In this document: one piece after another, positions 7,060 to 15,661 of the stretch
How positions within the stretch are numbered: the stretch's first letter is position 1
Layout: each line of letters begins with the position of its first letter
From: Sphingobacterium thalpophilum
Lineage (GTDB): Bacteria; Bacteroidota; Bacteroidia; Chitinophagales; Chitinophagaceae
Assembly: GCA_945871875.1 (NCBI GenBank)
Contig: CAMBYC010000014.1
Span: forward strand, 1 to 37,150
DNA: 37,150 nucleotides
Direction of reading: 5' to 3'
Program-made: the position numbers and the translations under genes
Notes under the pieces: model-generated
Told to the model about the DNA's origin: nothing
The model's input: only the letters and a program-made list of their open reading frames with translations
The model's database searches: none

Positions 7060-9429
7060 TTACAGTTTTATACCTAAGGTAACTCCACCTGTTAGAGGAT
7101 TTCCAAGGCTAACTCCTCCAAAATCATAGCCATAGCTAATGTATTTGGTATTGCCGATATTCCTAAACCAGCCATAAAGACTCAATTTTGACGATTGAAT
7201 CCCAAATTTAGTATTCAACAAGCTGTATCCGTTTTGTACAATTGTGTTAGCAGGATCAAAATATTGTTTACCCAAAGCCAACCATTCTAATCTTACCATT
7301 CCACTTATATCTTTTTTATTTACAATAGGGAAGGTGTATTGAGCACTTAACTGTTGTGTGAAAGATGGTGTGAAAATCTGGCGATTCCCTTTCAAATTAA
7401 TCATTGTCCCATTATCAGGAATACTTAATGCTGTATAGGTTGCATCAACTAAACCTCCGCTATAATTTAATTCCAAACCTTTAACTGGAATAAATGCCAA
7501 TTCAACTTCAGCTCCCTGTGATTTTAATTTCCCCGCATTTCTTATTACTGTTACTGCATCAGGTAAAATTAAAGTTGGTTGTTGAACATTGTTCAAAAAT
7601 GTAGTAAATAAGTAAACATTAGCAGTCAACTTGTGGTCCATAAATGATGATTTTACGCCCCACTCTATATTATTACTGTATTCTGGTTGAAAATCTGTTA
7701 ATGGCAATTGTGATGGATCTGACCCTAATGAAGTTAATCCACCCGCTCTGTAACCTCTTGTATACATTAAAAACATTTCTACATTATCCTTAAGGTGGTA
7801 TTGAATACCTGCCTTTGGAGAAAATGCCGTGAAATTTCTTGATGCTGATGTATCTGGTCTTGTTGTGAAATTTACAGTTGCAGATTTATAATAAGAGCCT
7901 GACACCAATAGATTTCGGTTTTCAATATCCAAACGAAGTCCTCCAATAAACGATAATTTTTTAGACAATTGATATGAACTTTGTCCAAATAAAGCACCAC
8001 CTTTTGCTTTGCCGCTGTTAAGCGTAATTAAACTAAAATTTACATCTGGTAAGCCGAGCAAGTTAGCTTGAGCTCCAAATTGTGTTGCCTGTTTTGTTGG
8101 TGAATTTTGTGCAAAAAAGAAACTCCCAATAGTCCATTTAAATGGCTTATTGTCGTTATCAGATGATTGCAAACGAATCTCTTCAGTGAATACATCTGAT
8201 TTGTTGTAACTTTTTCCGTAATTGTTCTTAATTGTAATTGCATCCAAAGGTGAAAAATCTGCATCAATTGGATCACGATAAATTCTATAATTGTGCTGAA
8301 ATGAAGTTTGAGAACTAAAAATCAAACCGCTATTTCTATATTTTACATTCAATGAAGCATTGATGTTGTCGTCTTGCATTGTAGTTGTAGCATTCTGGTT
8401 AACTACAAATGGTTTTTCAAAAGCAGAAGTTTTACTTGGTGCCAATGTAAATGCTCCATTATTTAAACCATTGCTGTGTTTGAAATTTCCTTGCAATTCC
8501 CATTTTGAATTCGGTAAATAACGAAGATAATAGTTGCCTGAAAACTTCTTTTGTCCATCAAAATCACTTTTGGTGTAAGTATTTGTATAAAAACCTTTTC
8601 TATTTTCATACAAAACCGCTGCTCCCAAAAACAATTTGTCTTTGATTATTGGAGTTTTAAAAGATTGTAATAATCTTGTCTGGTTATAATTGCCTAAAGA
8701 CAATTCGGTATAACTTTCTTGTCGGTTGGTTGGCTTTTTTGTGATGATGTTAATTACACCACCCATTGCATTCCTTCCATATAAAGTTCCCTGTGGACCT
8801 CTTAAAACTTCAATACGTTCTACATCATACAGTTGTGGCATATATGTATCTAAAGTAAATTGGTTTACGCCATCTACATAAGTTGCAACTGCTTGTTCAT
8901 AAGATGTTGTTGTTATACCCCTCAATGATGTTACATTTCGTCCATCACCCGAATTTCCAGTGTTTAAGTTTGGTATTATTCCAGTAATTTGACTTATGTC
9001 CCAAAGTCTATAATTGCTTATTTGTCTTGCATTTAATACCGATACTGCCAAAGGTACCGCAATGTTCTTGGCATCGGTTTTTTCCGCAGTTACAACAATT
9101 TCATCTAATTGTTGAATATTTGAAGTTAAAACTATGTCTAAGTTTGTGTTTTTAGTAACATCAATTGTTTTAACTAAAGTAGCAAAACCTATTGAACCAA
9201 TTGTAATTTGGTATTTGCCTGATTTTGAAAAAACAATTTGGTATTGACCGTTTTTATCAGATTGAGTTGATAATCCCGAATTTAAAACCTCAAACGTTAC
9301 ATTATTTATAAATTCTCCTTTTGAATTCGCTACTTTTCCTGATACAATTAATGTAGTTTGTGCTTGAATGTTAAAATTTCCTAAAACTGAAATACAAAGT
9401 AAAAAAAACAATCGCATAATTCTCATCAT
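7060..9429 (-). CDS. TonB-dependent outer-membrane receptor
   Basis: This 789-residue protein has a signal peptide (about 1-24, ending in IQAQ). A carboxypeptidase-regulatory-like beta-sandwich follows (about 26-110), typical of Bacteroidota receptors. The plug domain (about 115-235) carries LRGITTTSYEQAVATYVDGV and the hallmark IEVLRGPQGTLYGRNAMGGV. The remainder is a barrel with alternating aromatic strands. The protein would import a large substrate across the outer membrane using TonB energy; the plug most resembles iron-complex/vitamin-type receptors rather than SusC, but the substrate cannot be read from sequence. No SusD partner is present. It converges with the AraC gene, 37 bases away, and lies 133 bases downstream of the creatininase gene, so it probably has its own promoter. 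Confidence 0.9.
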   Translation of the reverse strand: MMRIMRLFFLLCISVLGNFNIQAQTTLIVSGKVANSKGEFINNVTFEVLNSGLSTQSDKNGQYQIVFSKSGKYQITIGSIGFATLVKTIDVTKNTNLDIVLTSNIQQLDEIVVTAEKTDAKNIAVPLAVSVLNARQISNYRLWDISQITGIIPNLNTGNSGDGRNVTSLRGITTTSYEQAVATYVDGVNQFTLDTYMPQLYDVERIEVLRGPQGTLYGRNAMGGVINIITKKPTNRQESYTELSLGNYNQTRLLQSFKTPIIKDKLFLGAAVLYENRKGFYTNTYTKSDFDGQKKFSGNYYLRYLPNSKWELQGNFKHSNGLNNGAFTLAPSKTSAFEKPFVVNQNATTTMQDDNINASLNVKYRNSGLIFSSQTSFQHNYRIYRDPIDADFSPLDAITIKNNYGKSYNKSDVFTEEIRLQSSDNDNKPFKWTIGSFFFAQNSPTKQATQFGAQANLLGLPDVNFSLITLNSGKAKGGALFGQSSYQLSKKLSFIGGLRLDIENRNLLVSGSYYKSATVNFTTRPDTSASRNFTAFSPKAGIQYHLKDNVEMFLMYTRGYRAGGLTSLGSDPSQLPLTDFQPEYSNNIEWGVKSSFMDHKLTANVYLFTTFLNNVQQPTLILPDAVTVIRNAGKLKSQGAEVELAFIPVKGLELNYSGGLVDATYTALSIPDNGTMINLKGNRQIFTPSFTQQLSAQYTFPIVNKKDISGMVRLEWLALGKQYFDPANTIVQNGYSLLNTKFGIQSSKLSLYGWFRNIGNTKYISYGYDFGGVSLGNPLTGGVTLGIKL

Positions 9430-9562
9430 AGTTTATTGAATAGTTTGGTTCTTTCCTAACACATTTTATTGCTTAATGTTTGAAAAGGATTAGCAAAAAA
9501 ACGTTTAAGGATACAAAATAATTAAAAAATATTAAACATTATCGATATTTATATTTGTAAGA

Positions 9563-10327
9563 TTATTCTATAATTTGGTCTAAAGTTTTAGTGCTCAGAT
9601 GTAATAAAAATTCACCTATATTTTCTATTGTTTGATTGGTAAACAATTTCCCTTTTTCAGATGTAGCAAATTTTGGATTTCCAGAACCTGTATCTTTTGT
9701 AATTTTAGACCATGGTCTTTGTGACCAAGCCCAACCTTCTTTGAAACCATTAAGGGTGAAGTTTTTTGTTTCACCATCTTCGGCAATACTTAATGGCATT
9801 ACCAATTCTGGAGCTATATACATCATTACACTTGTTTCCATTTCATCTGCATGATCTCCAACTTCCTGAAAAAAATCTTTTGTTGCTGCTGCTTTAAACC
9901 AATTTATTGAGCAGATAAACAACTGTGGAAAAAACAATGCCAATTCTCTAATATGAGGCATAAAATTATTGGCACCATGTCCATTTAAAACAACCAACTT
10001 CGTAATCTTATGTCTAACCAAAACATCACAAACATCTTTTAAAATTGCCAATTGAGTTGATGGCAATAAATTCATGCAAAACCCAATATCAAGTTGACCT
10101 GTGTTTACACCAAAAGGAATATTAGGTAACAATAAAACTTTGGCACCTTTTCCCCAAGCCAATGCTGTAGCTTTTTGGGCAATATATTCTACTTGATAAT
10201 TATCTGTTCCATAAGGTAAATGATAATTGTGGGCTTCTGTTGCGCCCCATGTTAATATTGCAGTATTAAATTCAGTTTCTTGAACTGCTTTCCAATTGGT
10301 TTCGGCAAGAATGTATGGTCTTATCAT
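9563..10327 (-). CDS. Creatininase-family amidohydrolase
   Basis: This 254-residue protein is the usual length for the creatininase/MftE/ArfB family. Metal-binding motifs are visible: E31-x-H33 and H36-L-P-Y-G-T-D42 in the first motif, G-H117-G in VLNGHGANN, and the late signature H159-A-D-E-M-E164-T-S. These enzymes bind two divalent metals and hydrolyse a cyclic or linear amide. Creatinine, formamidopyrimidine intermediates and peptide substrates are all known in the family, and the true substrate here is unknown. There is no signal peptide, so it is cytoplasmic. It lies 24 bases after the YihY/BrkB gene and is probably the last gene of the mltG-yihY transcript. Confidence 0.85.
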   Translation of the reverse strand: MIRPYILAETNWKAVQETEFNTAILTWGATEAHNYHLPYGTDNYQVEYIAQKATALAWGKGAKVLLLPNIPFGVNTGQLDIGFCMNLLPSTQLAILKDVCDVLVRHKITKLVVLNGHGANNFMPHIRELALFFPQLFICSINWFKAAATKDFFQEVGDHADEMETSVMMYIAPELVMPLSIAEDGETKNFTLNGFKEGWAWSQRPWSKITKDTGSGNPKFATSEKGKLFTNQTIENIGEFLLHLSTKTLDQIIE

Positions 10328-10351
10328 AAATAAATATATTTTATGTCAATT

Positions 10352-11326
10352 TTAAACAATATTGTTATACTCCTCTTCTTCTGCTAACTTTCTTTTTCTT
10401 GCTATAGCTTTTAAAGAATTGATGCTAACATTTAATTCAAAGCCCAATAACAAAACCAAAAAGTTAGTGTAAATCAACAACATTACTATAAGTATACTTC
10501 CCAAAGAACCATATACTTTATTATAAGTTGCAAAGTTATTTACCCAAAATGAAAACAAATAGATAAAGGAAATAATTAACGCCGATGCAATTAATGCTCC
10601 AGGCGAATTTAACTTCCATTTTTTTTCTATGGCTGGTGCATAACGATAAATCAAGGCAATAGAAAAAAACACCAATAAAGAAGTTATAATAAATCGAACC
10701 AATTGTAGTATCCAAATATATGAAGCATCCCCGATTTGTAAAAATATTCTAATATATTCTAATACTGTACCTTGTGTTACCAAAACCAATAATACTGCTA
10801 TATATAAACCAACTATCAATAAAGTTAATTTTATGGCAACCCATCTCAATTGAATATAATTCCGTTTTTCATTTTGAATGTGTAACATAGACTTGTTGAA
10901 AGTCCTCATAATTGTTAACATAGCGTTTGAAGAAAAATATATTGCTAAAATCAATCCAAACGACAACAATTCTGCACCAGGATGAAAGAAATCGTCCATA
11001 ACCGACTTTATCAATTGATATACGGATTGATTTGGGCTGATATCTTTCGCCAATAAAAGTGCTTGTCGATACAATTCTAGAGCATCTGGCAAGTTTGAAA
11101 GCAAGGTGAAAATAAAAATACATAAAGGTGGTACTGCCATTAAAAAATTGAATGAAATGGATGCAACCCTTTCATTAATTCCAATTTGATTGGTTTGCTT
11201 AATCAAAAAATACATTACATCATACAATGGTAATCCTTCAAATCCTGATAATGAAACTCTTTTTGAAGTTTTAATCAATGAAGCAATAAAGGGATTTTTT
11301 AATATGTGTTTAACGTATTTAATCAA
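10352..11326 (-). CDS. YihY/BrkB-family inner-membrane protein
   Basis: This 324-residue integral membrane protein has about six hydrophobic helices, including MAVPPLCIFIFTLLSNL, IYFSSNAMLTIMRTFNKSM and ILIVMLLIYTNFLVLLLGFE. The Asn-Ala-Met-Leu-Thr-Ile-Met-Arg segment and the order of helices fit the YihY/virulence factor BrkB (UPF0761) family. The biochemical role of the family is not settled. The tail (about 305-324) is charged and probably cytoplasmic. The start is 15 bases after the stop of mltG, which indicates cotranscription with it and with the creatininase gene. Confidence 0.85.
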   Translation of the reverse strand: MIKYVKHILKNPFIASLIKTSKRVSLSGFEGLPLYDVMYFLIKQTNQIGINERVASISFNFLMAVPPLCIFIFTLLSNLPDALELYRQALLLAKDISPNQSVYQLIKSVMDDFFHPGAELLSFGLILAIYFSSNAMLTIMRTFNKSMLHIQNEKRNYIQLRWVAIKLTLLIVGLYIAVLLVLVTQGTVLEYIRIFLQIGDASYIWILQLVRFIITSLLVFFSIALIYRYAPAIEKKWKLNSPGALIASALIISFIYLFSFWVNNFATYNKVYGSLGSILIVMLLIYTNFLVLLLGFELNVSINSLKAIARKRKLAEEEEYNNIV

Positions 11327-11341
11327 TAATTAATTAACCAC

Positions 11342-12367
11342 TTATTTAATTTGTAAACTGTCTAGAAATTTACGATAAATTTTTGCATTATTGAAATGAT
11401 CCTTTTCATTACTTGCAAAATTATGCAACCCAGAAAAATCTGGCTTTGCACAAAAGAACAAATAATCTGTATTTGCAGCATCTAAAACTGCATCAATGGT
11501 TTTTACTTGTGGGATACAAATCGGTCCAGGTGGTAACCCATAATGAGTATAAGTATTGAATGGGGATGATTCACTTTCTTTGATGTGTTTCTCCATTATG
11601 CGCTTTAAACCAAAATTTCTTAAAGAAAACTTTATGGTTGGATCAGCAGCAAGTCGCATATTCTTCCTTAACCTATTCAAATAAACACTTGCTATAATTG
11701 GTTTATCTTCATTCTTGTTTGATTCTTCTTCAATGATGGAAGATAATATATAAACTTCTTTTTCACTTAATCCTATTTTCTCAGCTTTCTCAATTCGTTC
11801 GCTGTTCCAAAATTGTTGATGATTGGCATACAATTTTCTCATTAAACTTCCCACCGACAAATTCCAGTAGCAAGAATAACTATCTGGAATAATTATAGTA
11901 AAAACGTTTGTTGTATCTGTAGAAAATAATTTCAAACTGTCTTCATTGTTTAAGAATTGCATTACTACTGAGGAATCTGGTTCCAAATTCTTTGAAATGA
12001 ATTTAGCAAATGTCTCTTTTGTTCTAAATTTATTTACAACAAGATTAACTGCATTTTGTCTTCCAAAGCGTAATTTTTTTAAAATATAAAAAATAGAAGA
12101 ACCTTTTGGTATAATATATTTACCAGGTTGAATATGGCTCCAATAATTAAATCTATCAGCAACTAATTCAAAAAGAAATACCGACTTAATAATATTTTTA
12201 TTCGACAATTCCTCAATTACATATTTTTTATTGGCAGATTTTGATTTAATATATATGGTAGCATTGCTTTCGGAAAATCCTGTTGTTGGGCCAAGTAGAA
12301 ACCACGACAATAACAAAGATGATATTACAATAATCGAAATGCACAATAGAAATATTTTCTTAACCAT
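11342..12367 (-). CDS. mltG: MltG endolytic murein transglycosylase
   Basis: This 341-residue protein matches MltG (YceG-like). It has an N-terminal membrane anchor (about 4-26), a LysM-like region (about 38-105) and the catalytic domain. The probable catalytic glutamate is Glu213 in SSIIEEES, followed by ASVYLNRLRKNMRLAADPTI and the C-terminal signature YGLPPGPICIP / FFCAKPDFSGLHNF. MltG cuts nascent glycan strands at the inner membrane and so sets chain length. It is the first gene after the terminator behind secG and is followed at 15 bases by the yihY gene. Its own promoter was not identified. Confidence 0.93.
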   Translation of the reverse strand: MVKKIFLLCISIIVISSLLLSWFLLGPTTGFSESNATIYIKSKSANKKYVIEELSNKNIIKSVFLFELVADRFNYWSHIQPGKYIIPKGSSIFYILKKLRFGRQNAVNLVVNKFRTKETFAKFISKNLEPDSSVVMQFLNNEDSLKLFSTDTTNVFTIIIPDSYSCYWNLSVGSLMRKLYANHQQFWNSERIEKAEKIGLSEKEVYILSSIIEEESNKNEDKPIIASVYLNRLRKNMRLAADPTIKFSLRNFGLKRIMEKHIKESESSPFNTYTHYGLPPGPICIPQVKTIDAVLDAANTDYLFFCAKPDFSGLHNFASNEKDHFNNAKIYRKFLDSLQIK

Positions 12368-12379
12368 AAATTTTAAATT

Positions 12380-12405
12380 AAAAAACCCTGCTTTGGGCAG
12401 GGTAG
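12380..12405 (-). terminator. Intrinsic terminator after secG
   Basis: The hairpin CCCTGC-TTTGG-GCAGGG (12386-12402) is followed, reading the minus strand, by a run of five T bases. It lies 27 bases past the secG stop and just before mltG, and ends the miaB-secG transcript. Confidence 0.85.
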
Positions 12406-12428
12406 GAATAAAAATTATGTTGAACTAA

Positions 12429-12764
12429 TTATTTATTATTAATTGGTGCTGGAGAAACTGGTGCAACAGGTTGTTGCATCGGGGTTGCAGTATTTGTATT
12501 TACTTCTTTAATGAAGTTGTTTTGAACTGGTGCTCTGTTAATCAATAAAGTTGAAAACAAACACAAAGCCAATAAAATTCCAGAAAAAATCCATGTACCA
12601 TTTTCGAGCACATCAGTAGTTTGTTTAACGCCCATAAATTGGTTGCTTAAACCTCCAATACCCTCAGACAAGCCACCACCTTTTGGATTTTGGATCAAAA
12701 CAACTATCGCCAATAACACAGTAACAACAATGATAAGTATTAGAAATAAAAGAGACATAATCAA
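12429..12764 (-). CDS. secG: Preprotein translocase subunit SecG
   Basis: This 111-residue protein has the SecG layout: a first membrane helix (about 3-24), the conserved cytoplasmic loop QNPKGGGLSEGIGG, and a second helix (about 57-76), then a flexible Pro/Gln-rich tail of about 35 residues as is common in Bacteroidota. SecG supports protein export by SecYEG. The ATG overlaps the end of the upstream TPR-like gene by 4 bases, which indicates translational coupling. An intrinsic terminator follows. Confidence 0.93.
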   Translation of the reverse strand: MIMSLLFLILIIVVTVLLAIVVLIQNPKGGGLSEGIGGLSNQFMGVKQTTDVLENGTWIFSGILLALCLFSTLLINRAPVQNNFIKEVNTNTATPMQQPVAPVSPAPINNK

Positions 12765-13888
12765 ATGGTATTAATTTTATTAATCCGGGATGTAAAATAA
12801 GCACTTTTTGATGGATTTATCAAACTTAATTTTTCAAATATTTGAATTGCCTTACTTTTTAACCCTTGCTTCAAATAAATATCTGCCATTGTTTCCGTTT
12901 GTATGTCCATTTCATGAATAGCAGACTCTTGAATATCGTTTAATTGATAACTAACTTTATCTTCAGCTATTTCAACTTCCTCAGTGTGCTCAATCTTTTG
13001 CATCAATTTTAACCAATCTGAAAAACTATTTGAAGTAAGATTTATTTTTTTTACTTCAGGATGTTCAACTTCATCTAAATGAATTCCCTGTGTTGCAAAA
13101 TAATCTCCAATGTAGACATCTTCAATTGGAATTTGTTGATCTTCAACTATATCTTCTTTTGTATTTTCAATCAAAGAATGGTGTATAATTAATTCTTGTT
13201 TGTCAACTTCTACTTCAGTTTCCAAAATAGTATTTGCCTCAAGTAATATTGCTGAATCTGGCTGATTTAATGTTTCTAAAGGGTTGATAGATTCTTCAAT
13301 TTCTGATTCGTTTGTTTCAATATCAGTATTATTCAATCTATTTTCTTCATTTGCTTCATTCTCCTCTTCATTGAATAAAAATTCTATTGGCTTATCTTCT
13401 TGATTAAATTCAGCAACCTTTGGTTCAATTTCCAAATCTAAATTATCATTTGTAGATAATCCAGTTAAATCTTCTTGTTCGTTTTCTTGAATTTCTACTT
13501 GTATTTCTTCTTGATTATCTTCTTGGTTATCTTCTTGGTTATCTTTTACATCAATATCACCATTCTCAAGAATTTCAAGATCTGGATAAATGTTTTCTTC
13601 TGATTGCTTTGTAACATCCAAAACTTCAATGGGTTTTGAAAATACAGGCATTTGGTTGTATTGATACATCAACCAAGGGATATTATTGAAATATAATGTA
13701 GTTTTTTTGAATGTTGCCGCATCTTCTTCTATTCCCTCAATTCTATTCTTTCTTGCCTTTAAAAGATGTAAAAACGAAAAATAAGGATATTTCTCTATTA
13801 ATTCATCGATCTCAAACAAGCTTAATCCTTCCCAATTTGATTTATCAATGAATTCTTGATTAGAAAAATTAGACAATGTATTCATCAT
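12761..13888 (-). CDS. Acidic TPR-like protein of unknown function, upstream of secG
   Basis: This 375-residue protein has three parts. The N-terminus (about 1-90) is helical and ordered (LSLFEIDELIEKYPYFSFLH). The middle (about 95-290) is very acidic and low in complexity, rich in Glu, Asn and Gln, with the short repeat D-N-Q-E. The C-terminal ~50 residues resemble a single TPR unit (ADIYLKQGLKSKAIQIFEKL, then INPSKSAYF). There is no signal peptide, so it is probably cytoplasmic. It is cotranscribed between lptE and secG (17-base gap upstream, 4-base overlap downstream). A similar protein often sits at this place in Bacteroidota as I recall, but I cannot assign a function. Confidence 0.7.
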   Translation of the reverse strand: MMNTLSNFSNQEFIDKSNWEGLSLFEIDELIEKYPYFSFLHLLKARKNRIEGIEEDAATFKKTTLYFNNIPWLMYQYNQMPVFSKPIEVLDVTKQSEENIYPDLEILENGDIDVKDNQEDNQEDNQEEIQVEIQENEQEDLTGLSTNDNLDLEIEPKVAEFNQEDKPIEFLFNEEENEANEENRLNNTDIETNESEIEESINPLETLNQPDSAILLEANTILETEVEVDKQELIIHHSLIENTKEDIVEDQQIPIEDVYIGDYFATQGIHLDEVEHPEVKKINLTSNSFSDWLKLMQKIEHTEEVEIAEDKVSYQLNDIQESAIHEMDIQTETMADIYLKQGLKSKAIQIFEKLSLINPSKSAYFTSRINKINTI

Positions 13889-13905
13889 AATATGAAGATA
13901 ATAAA

Positions 13906-14418
13906 CTACCAGTTAGAAAATATCCTATTAAAAATTTCATCCGTAATATTATTCACCATTTGATCGCCCAATTGCGTCTCAGCTTGCGATAAACTTAAAT
14001 TCCCTGAAAATGGAAAGCTTCTCGTTATGTCGGTTTCAATATTTTTTTTATTGTCTAACCGATTTACCAATTGCAGATGTACCGTAACATTTAAGTTATT
14101 GCTTGATGTTTGACGATCTGTAATACCTGAAGTACTTTGACTATAATCTGTTATTGTTGCAGTTATCTCATAATGAGCATCAGAATTGGTTTGCGACAAT
14201 CGTGTTTGGTTGATGATCTTTTGCCGCAACTTGTCTGTTAATCTTGGTGCCAGTTGAGGGTTTATATACCTTGCTCTATTTTCAAACATATTTATTTTTA
14301 CGGTTTTTATTTCCGCTGGAATAGATACATCACGCATAGAAAATCTGCAAGTGCCAAAAATGTTTAACACCCCAAAGAAAACAAGTGTTATCAAAATATT
14401 TTTTCTCTTATTCATCAA
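13906..14418 (-). CDS. lptE: LptE-family LPS-assembly lipoprotein
   Basis: This 170-residue protein resembles the Bacteroidota LptE family: a short signal sequence, Cys24, then SIPAEIKTVKINMFENRARY, a typical opening strand, followed by LRQKIINQTRL and a C-terminal helix. LptE plugs the LptD channel that inserts lipopolysaccharide into the outer membrane. Cys24 is the expected lipidated residue, but the preceding residues F-G-T are a poor lipobox, since position -1 is Thr rather than Gly/Ala/Ser. The start overlaps the 3' end of the sigma-54 activator gene by 11 bases. The next gene begins 17 bases downstream. LptD is not in the window. Confidence 0.85.
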   Translation of the reverse strand: MMNKRKNILITLVFFGVLNIFGTCRFSMRDVSIPAEIKTVKINMFENRARYINPQLAPRLTDKLRQKIINQTRLSQTNSDAHYEITATITDYSQSTSGITDRQTSSNNLNVTVHLQLVNRLDNKKNIETDITRSFPFSGNLSLSQAETQLGDQMVNNITDEIFNRIFSNW

Positions 14419-15658
14419 TATTATATTCTTTTAATTTTCTATAAAGTGTTCTTTCGCTTATTCCCAAGTCTGAAGCTGCATCTTTGCGCTTGTTCTTGTG
14501 TTTCTTTAATGCCTTTTCAATGAGTTCCTTTTCTTTATCCATAATATTGAGCGATTCTTCTACTTCTAGATGGTCGTCAATTGTATCATTTGAATAAATT
14601 AAAGGTTGAGTAGGTGATTGAACAGGTATCGGCACAGACAAACTAGAGTTCCCCATTTCCAATTCTTTAATCATTGGATAATCTTGCATTAAAGATGAGG
14701 CAAATGCTGCAGTTGCAGAAGCCGTATTTGGATTGTGCAACATATCTAAAAACATCTTTTTAAGCTCCGTAACATCTTTTTTCATGTCAAAGAACAATTT
14801 ATATAAGATATCTCTTTCTGATGCAAAATCTGCATTGGGTTGATGGCTAGAGGTAACCATCTGCAGTCTTGTTTCTTTTTGGATTGGAAGAAATTGCCTC
14901 ATTTCAACTCCTGTAATGAGTTTATTTTTTGACAAAACGGAAACTTGTTCGGCAATATTTTTTAATTCTCTAACATTACCTCTCCAAGGATGATTGATTA
15001 AAATATTACGCGACTCCTCATCCAATTGAATAGGAGATGTTTTGTATTTTTCTGCAAAATCAACAGAAAACTTTCTGAAAAGTAAAATAATATCTTCTTT
15101 TCTATCTTTTAATGCTGGAACCCTAATTGGAACTGTATTTAATCGATAATATAAATCTTCTCTAAATTTTCCTTCGTGTGTGGCATCTAACAAATCTCTA
15201 TTGGTTGCAGCAATTACTCTAACATCGGTCTTCTGAACTTTTGAAGAACCTACTCTAATGTATTCTCCAGTTTCTAAAACCCTTAAAAGTCGTGCTTGTG
15301 TACCTAATGGCATTTCACCTATCTCATCTAAAAAAATTGTACCCCCATTAACCGTTTCAAAATATCCTTTTCTAGAATCCATTGCACCCGTAAAAGATCC
15401 CTTTTCATGACCAAACAATTCAGAATCGATAGTGCCTTCTGGAATGGCACCACAATTCACAGCAATAAATGGATTGTGTTTACGGGAAGAAAGTGAATGT
15501 ATAATTTGTGAGAATACTTCTTTTCCTACACCACTTTCTCCATATATTAAAACCGTCAAATCTGTATTTGATACTTGTGTTGCAACTTCCAGAGCATAAT
15601 TAAGAGAATATGAGTTCCCTATTATTCCAAAACGATTTTTTATTTGTTGTAAATCCAT
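14408..15658 (-). CDS. Sigma-54-interacting transcriptional activator without receiver domain
   Basis: This 416-residue protein starts directly with the AAA+ domain: Walker A GESGVGKE (40-47), the sigma-54 contact loop as GSFTGA (87-92), Walker B around 105-113 (GGTIFLDEI), and RVIAATNRDL. A linker of about 100 residues follows, and a Fis-type helix-turn-helix ends the protein (DAASDLGISERTLYRKL). No receiver, GAF or PAS sensor precedes the AAA+ part, so activity is likely set by abundance or an unseen partner. The loop has Ser in place of the common Ala (GAFTGA); this variant occurs in Bacteroidota homologues as I recall. It follows miaB by 3 bases and overlaps lptE by 11. Confidence 0.92.
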   Translation of the reverse strand: MDLQQIKNRFGIIGNSYSLNYALEVATQVSNTDLTVLIYGESGVGKEVFSQIIHSLSSRKHNPFIAVNCGAIPEGTIDSELFGHEKGSFTGAMDSRKGYFETVNGGTIFLDEIGEMPLGTQARLLRVLETGEYIRVGSSKVQKTDVRVIAATNRDLLDATHEGKFREDLYYRLNTVPIRVPALKDRKEDIILLFRKFSVDFAEKYKTSPIQLDEESRNILINHPWRGNVRELKNIAEQVSVLSKNKLITGVEMRQFLPIQKETRLQMVTSSHQPNADFASERDILYKLFFDMKKDVTELKKMFLDMLHNPNTASATAAFASSLMQDYPMIKELEMGNSSLSVPIPVQSPTQPLIYSNDTIDDHLEVEESLNIMDKEKELIEKALKKHKNKRKDAASDLGISERTLYRKLKEYNIDE

Positions 15659-15661
15659 TTG

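Noticed and set aside
9550-9557. TATATTTG box on the plus strand
   Set aside because: It points into the 3' end of the minus-strand creatininase gene with no plus-strand gene to serve; most likely chance in AT-rich sequence.
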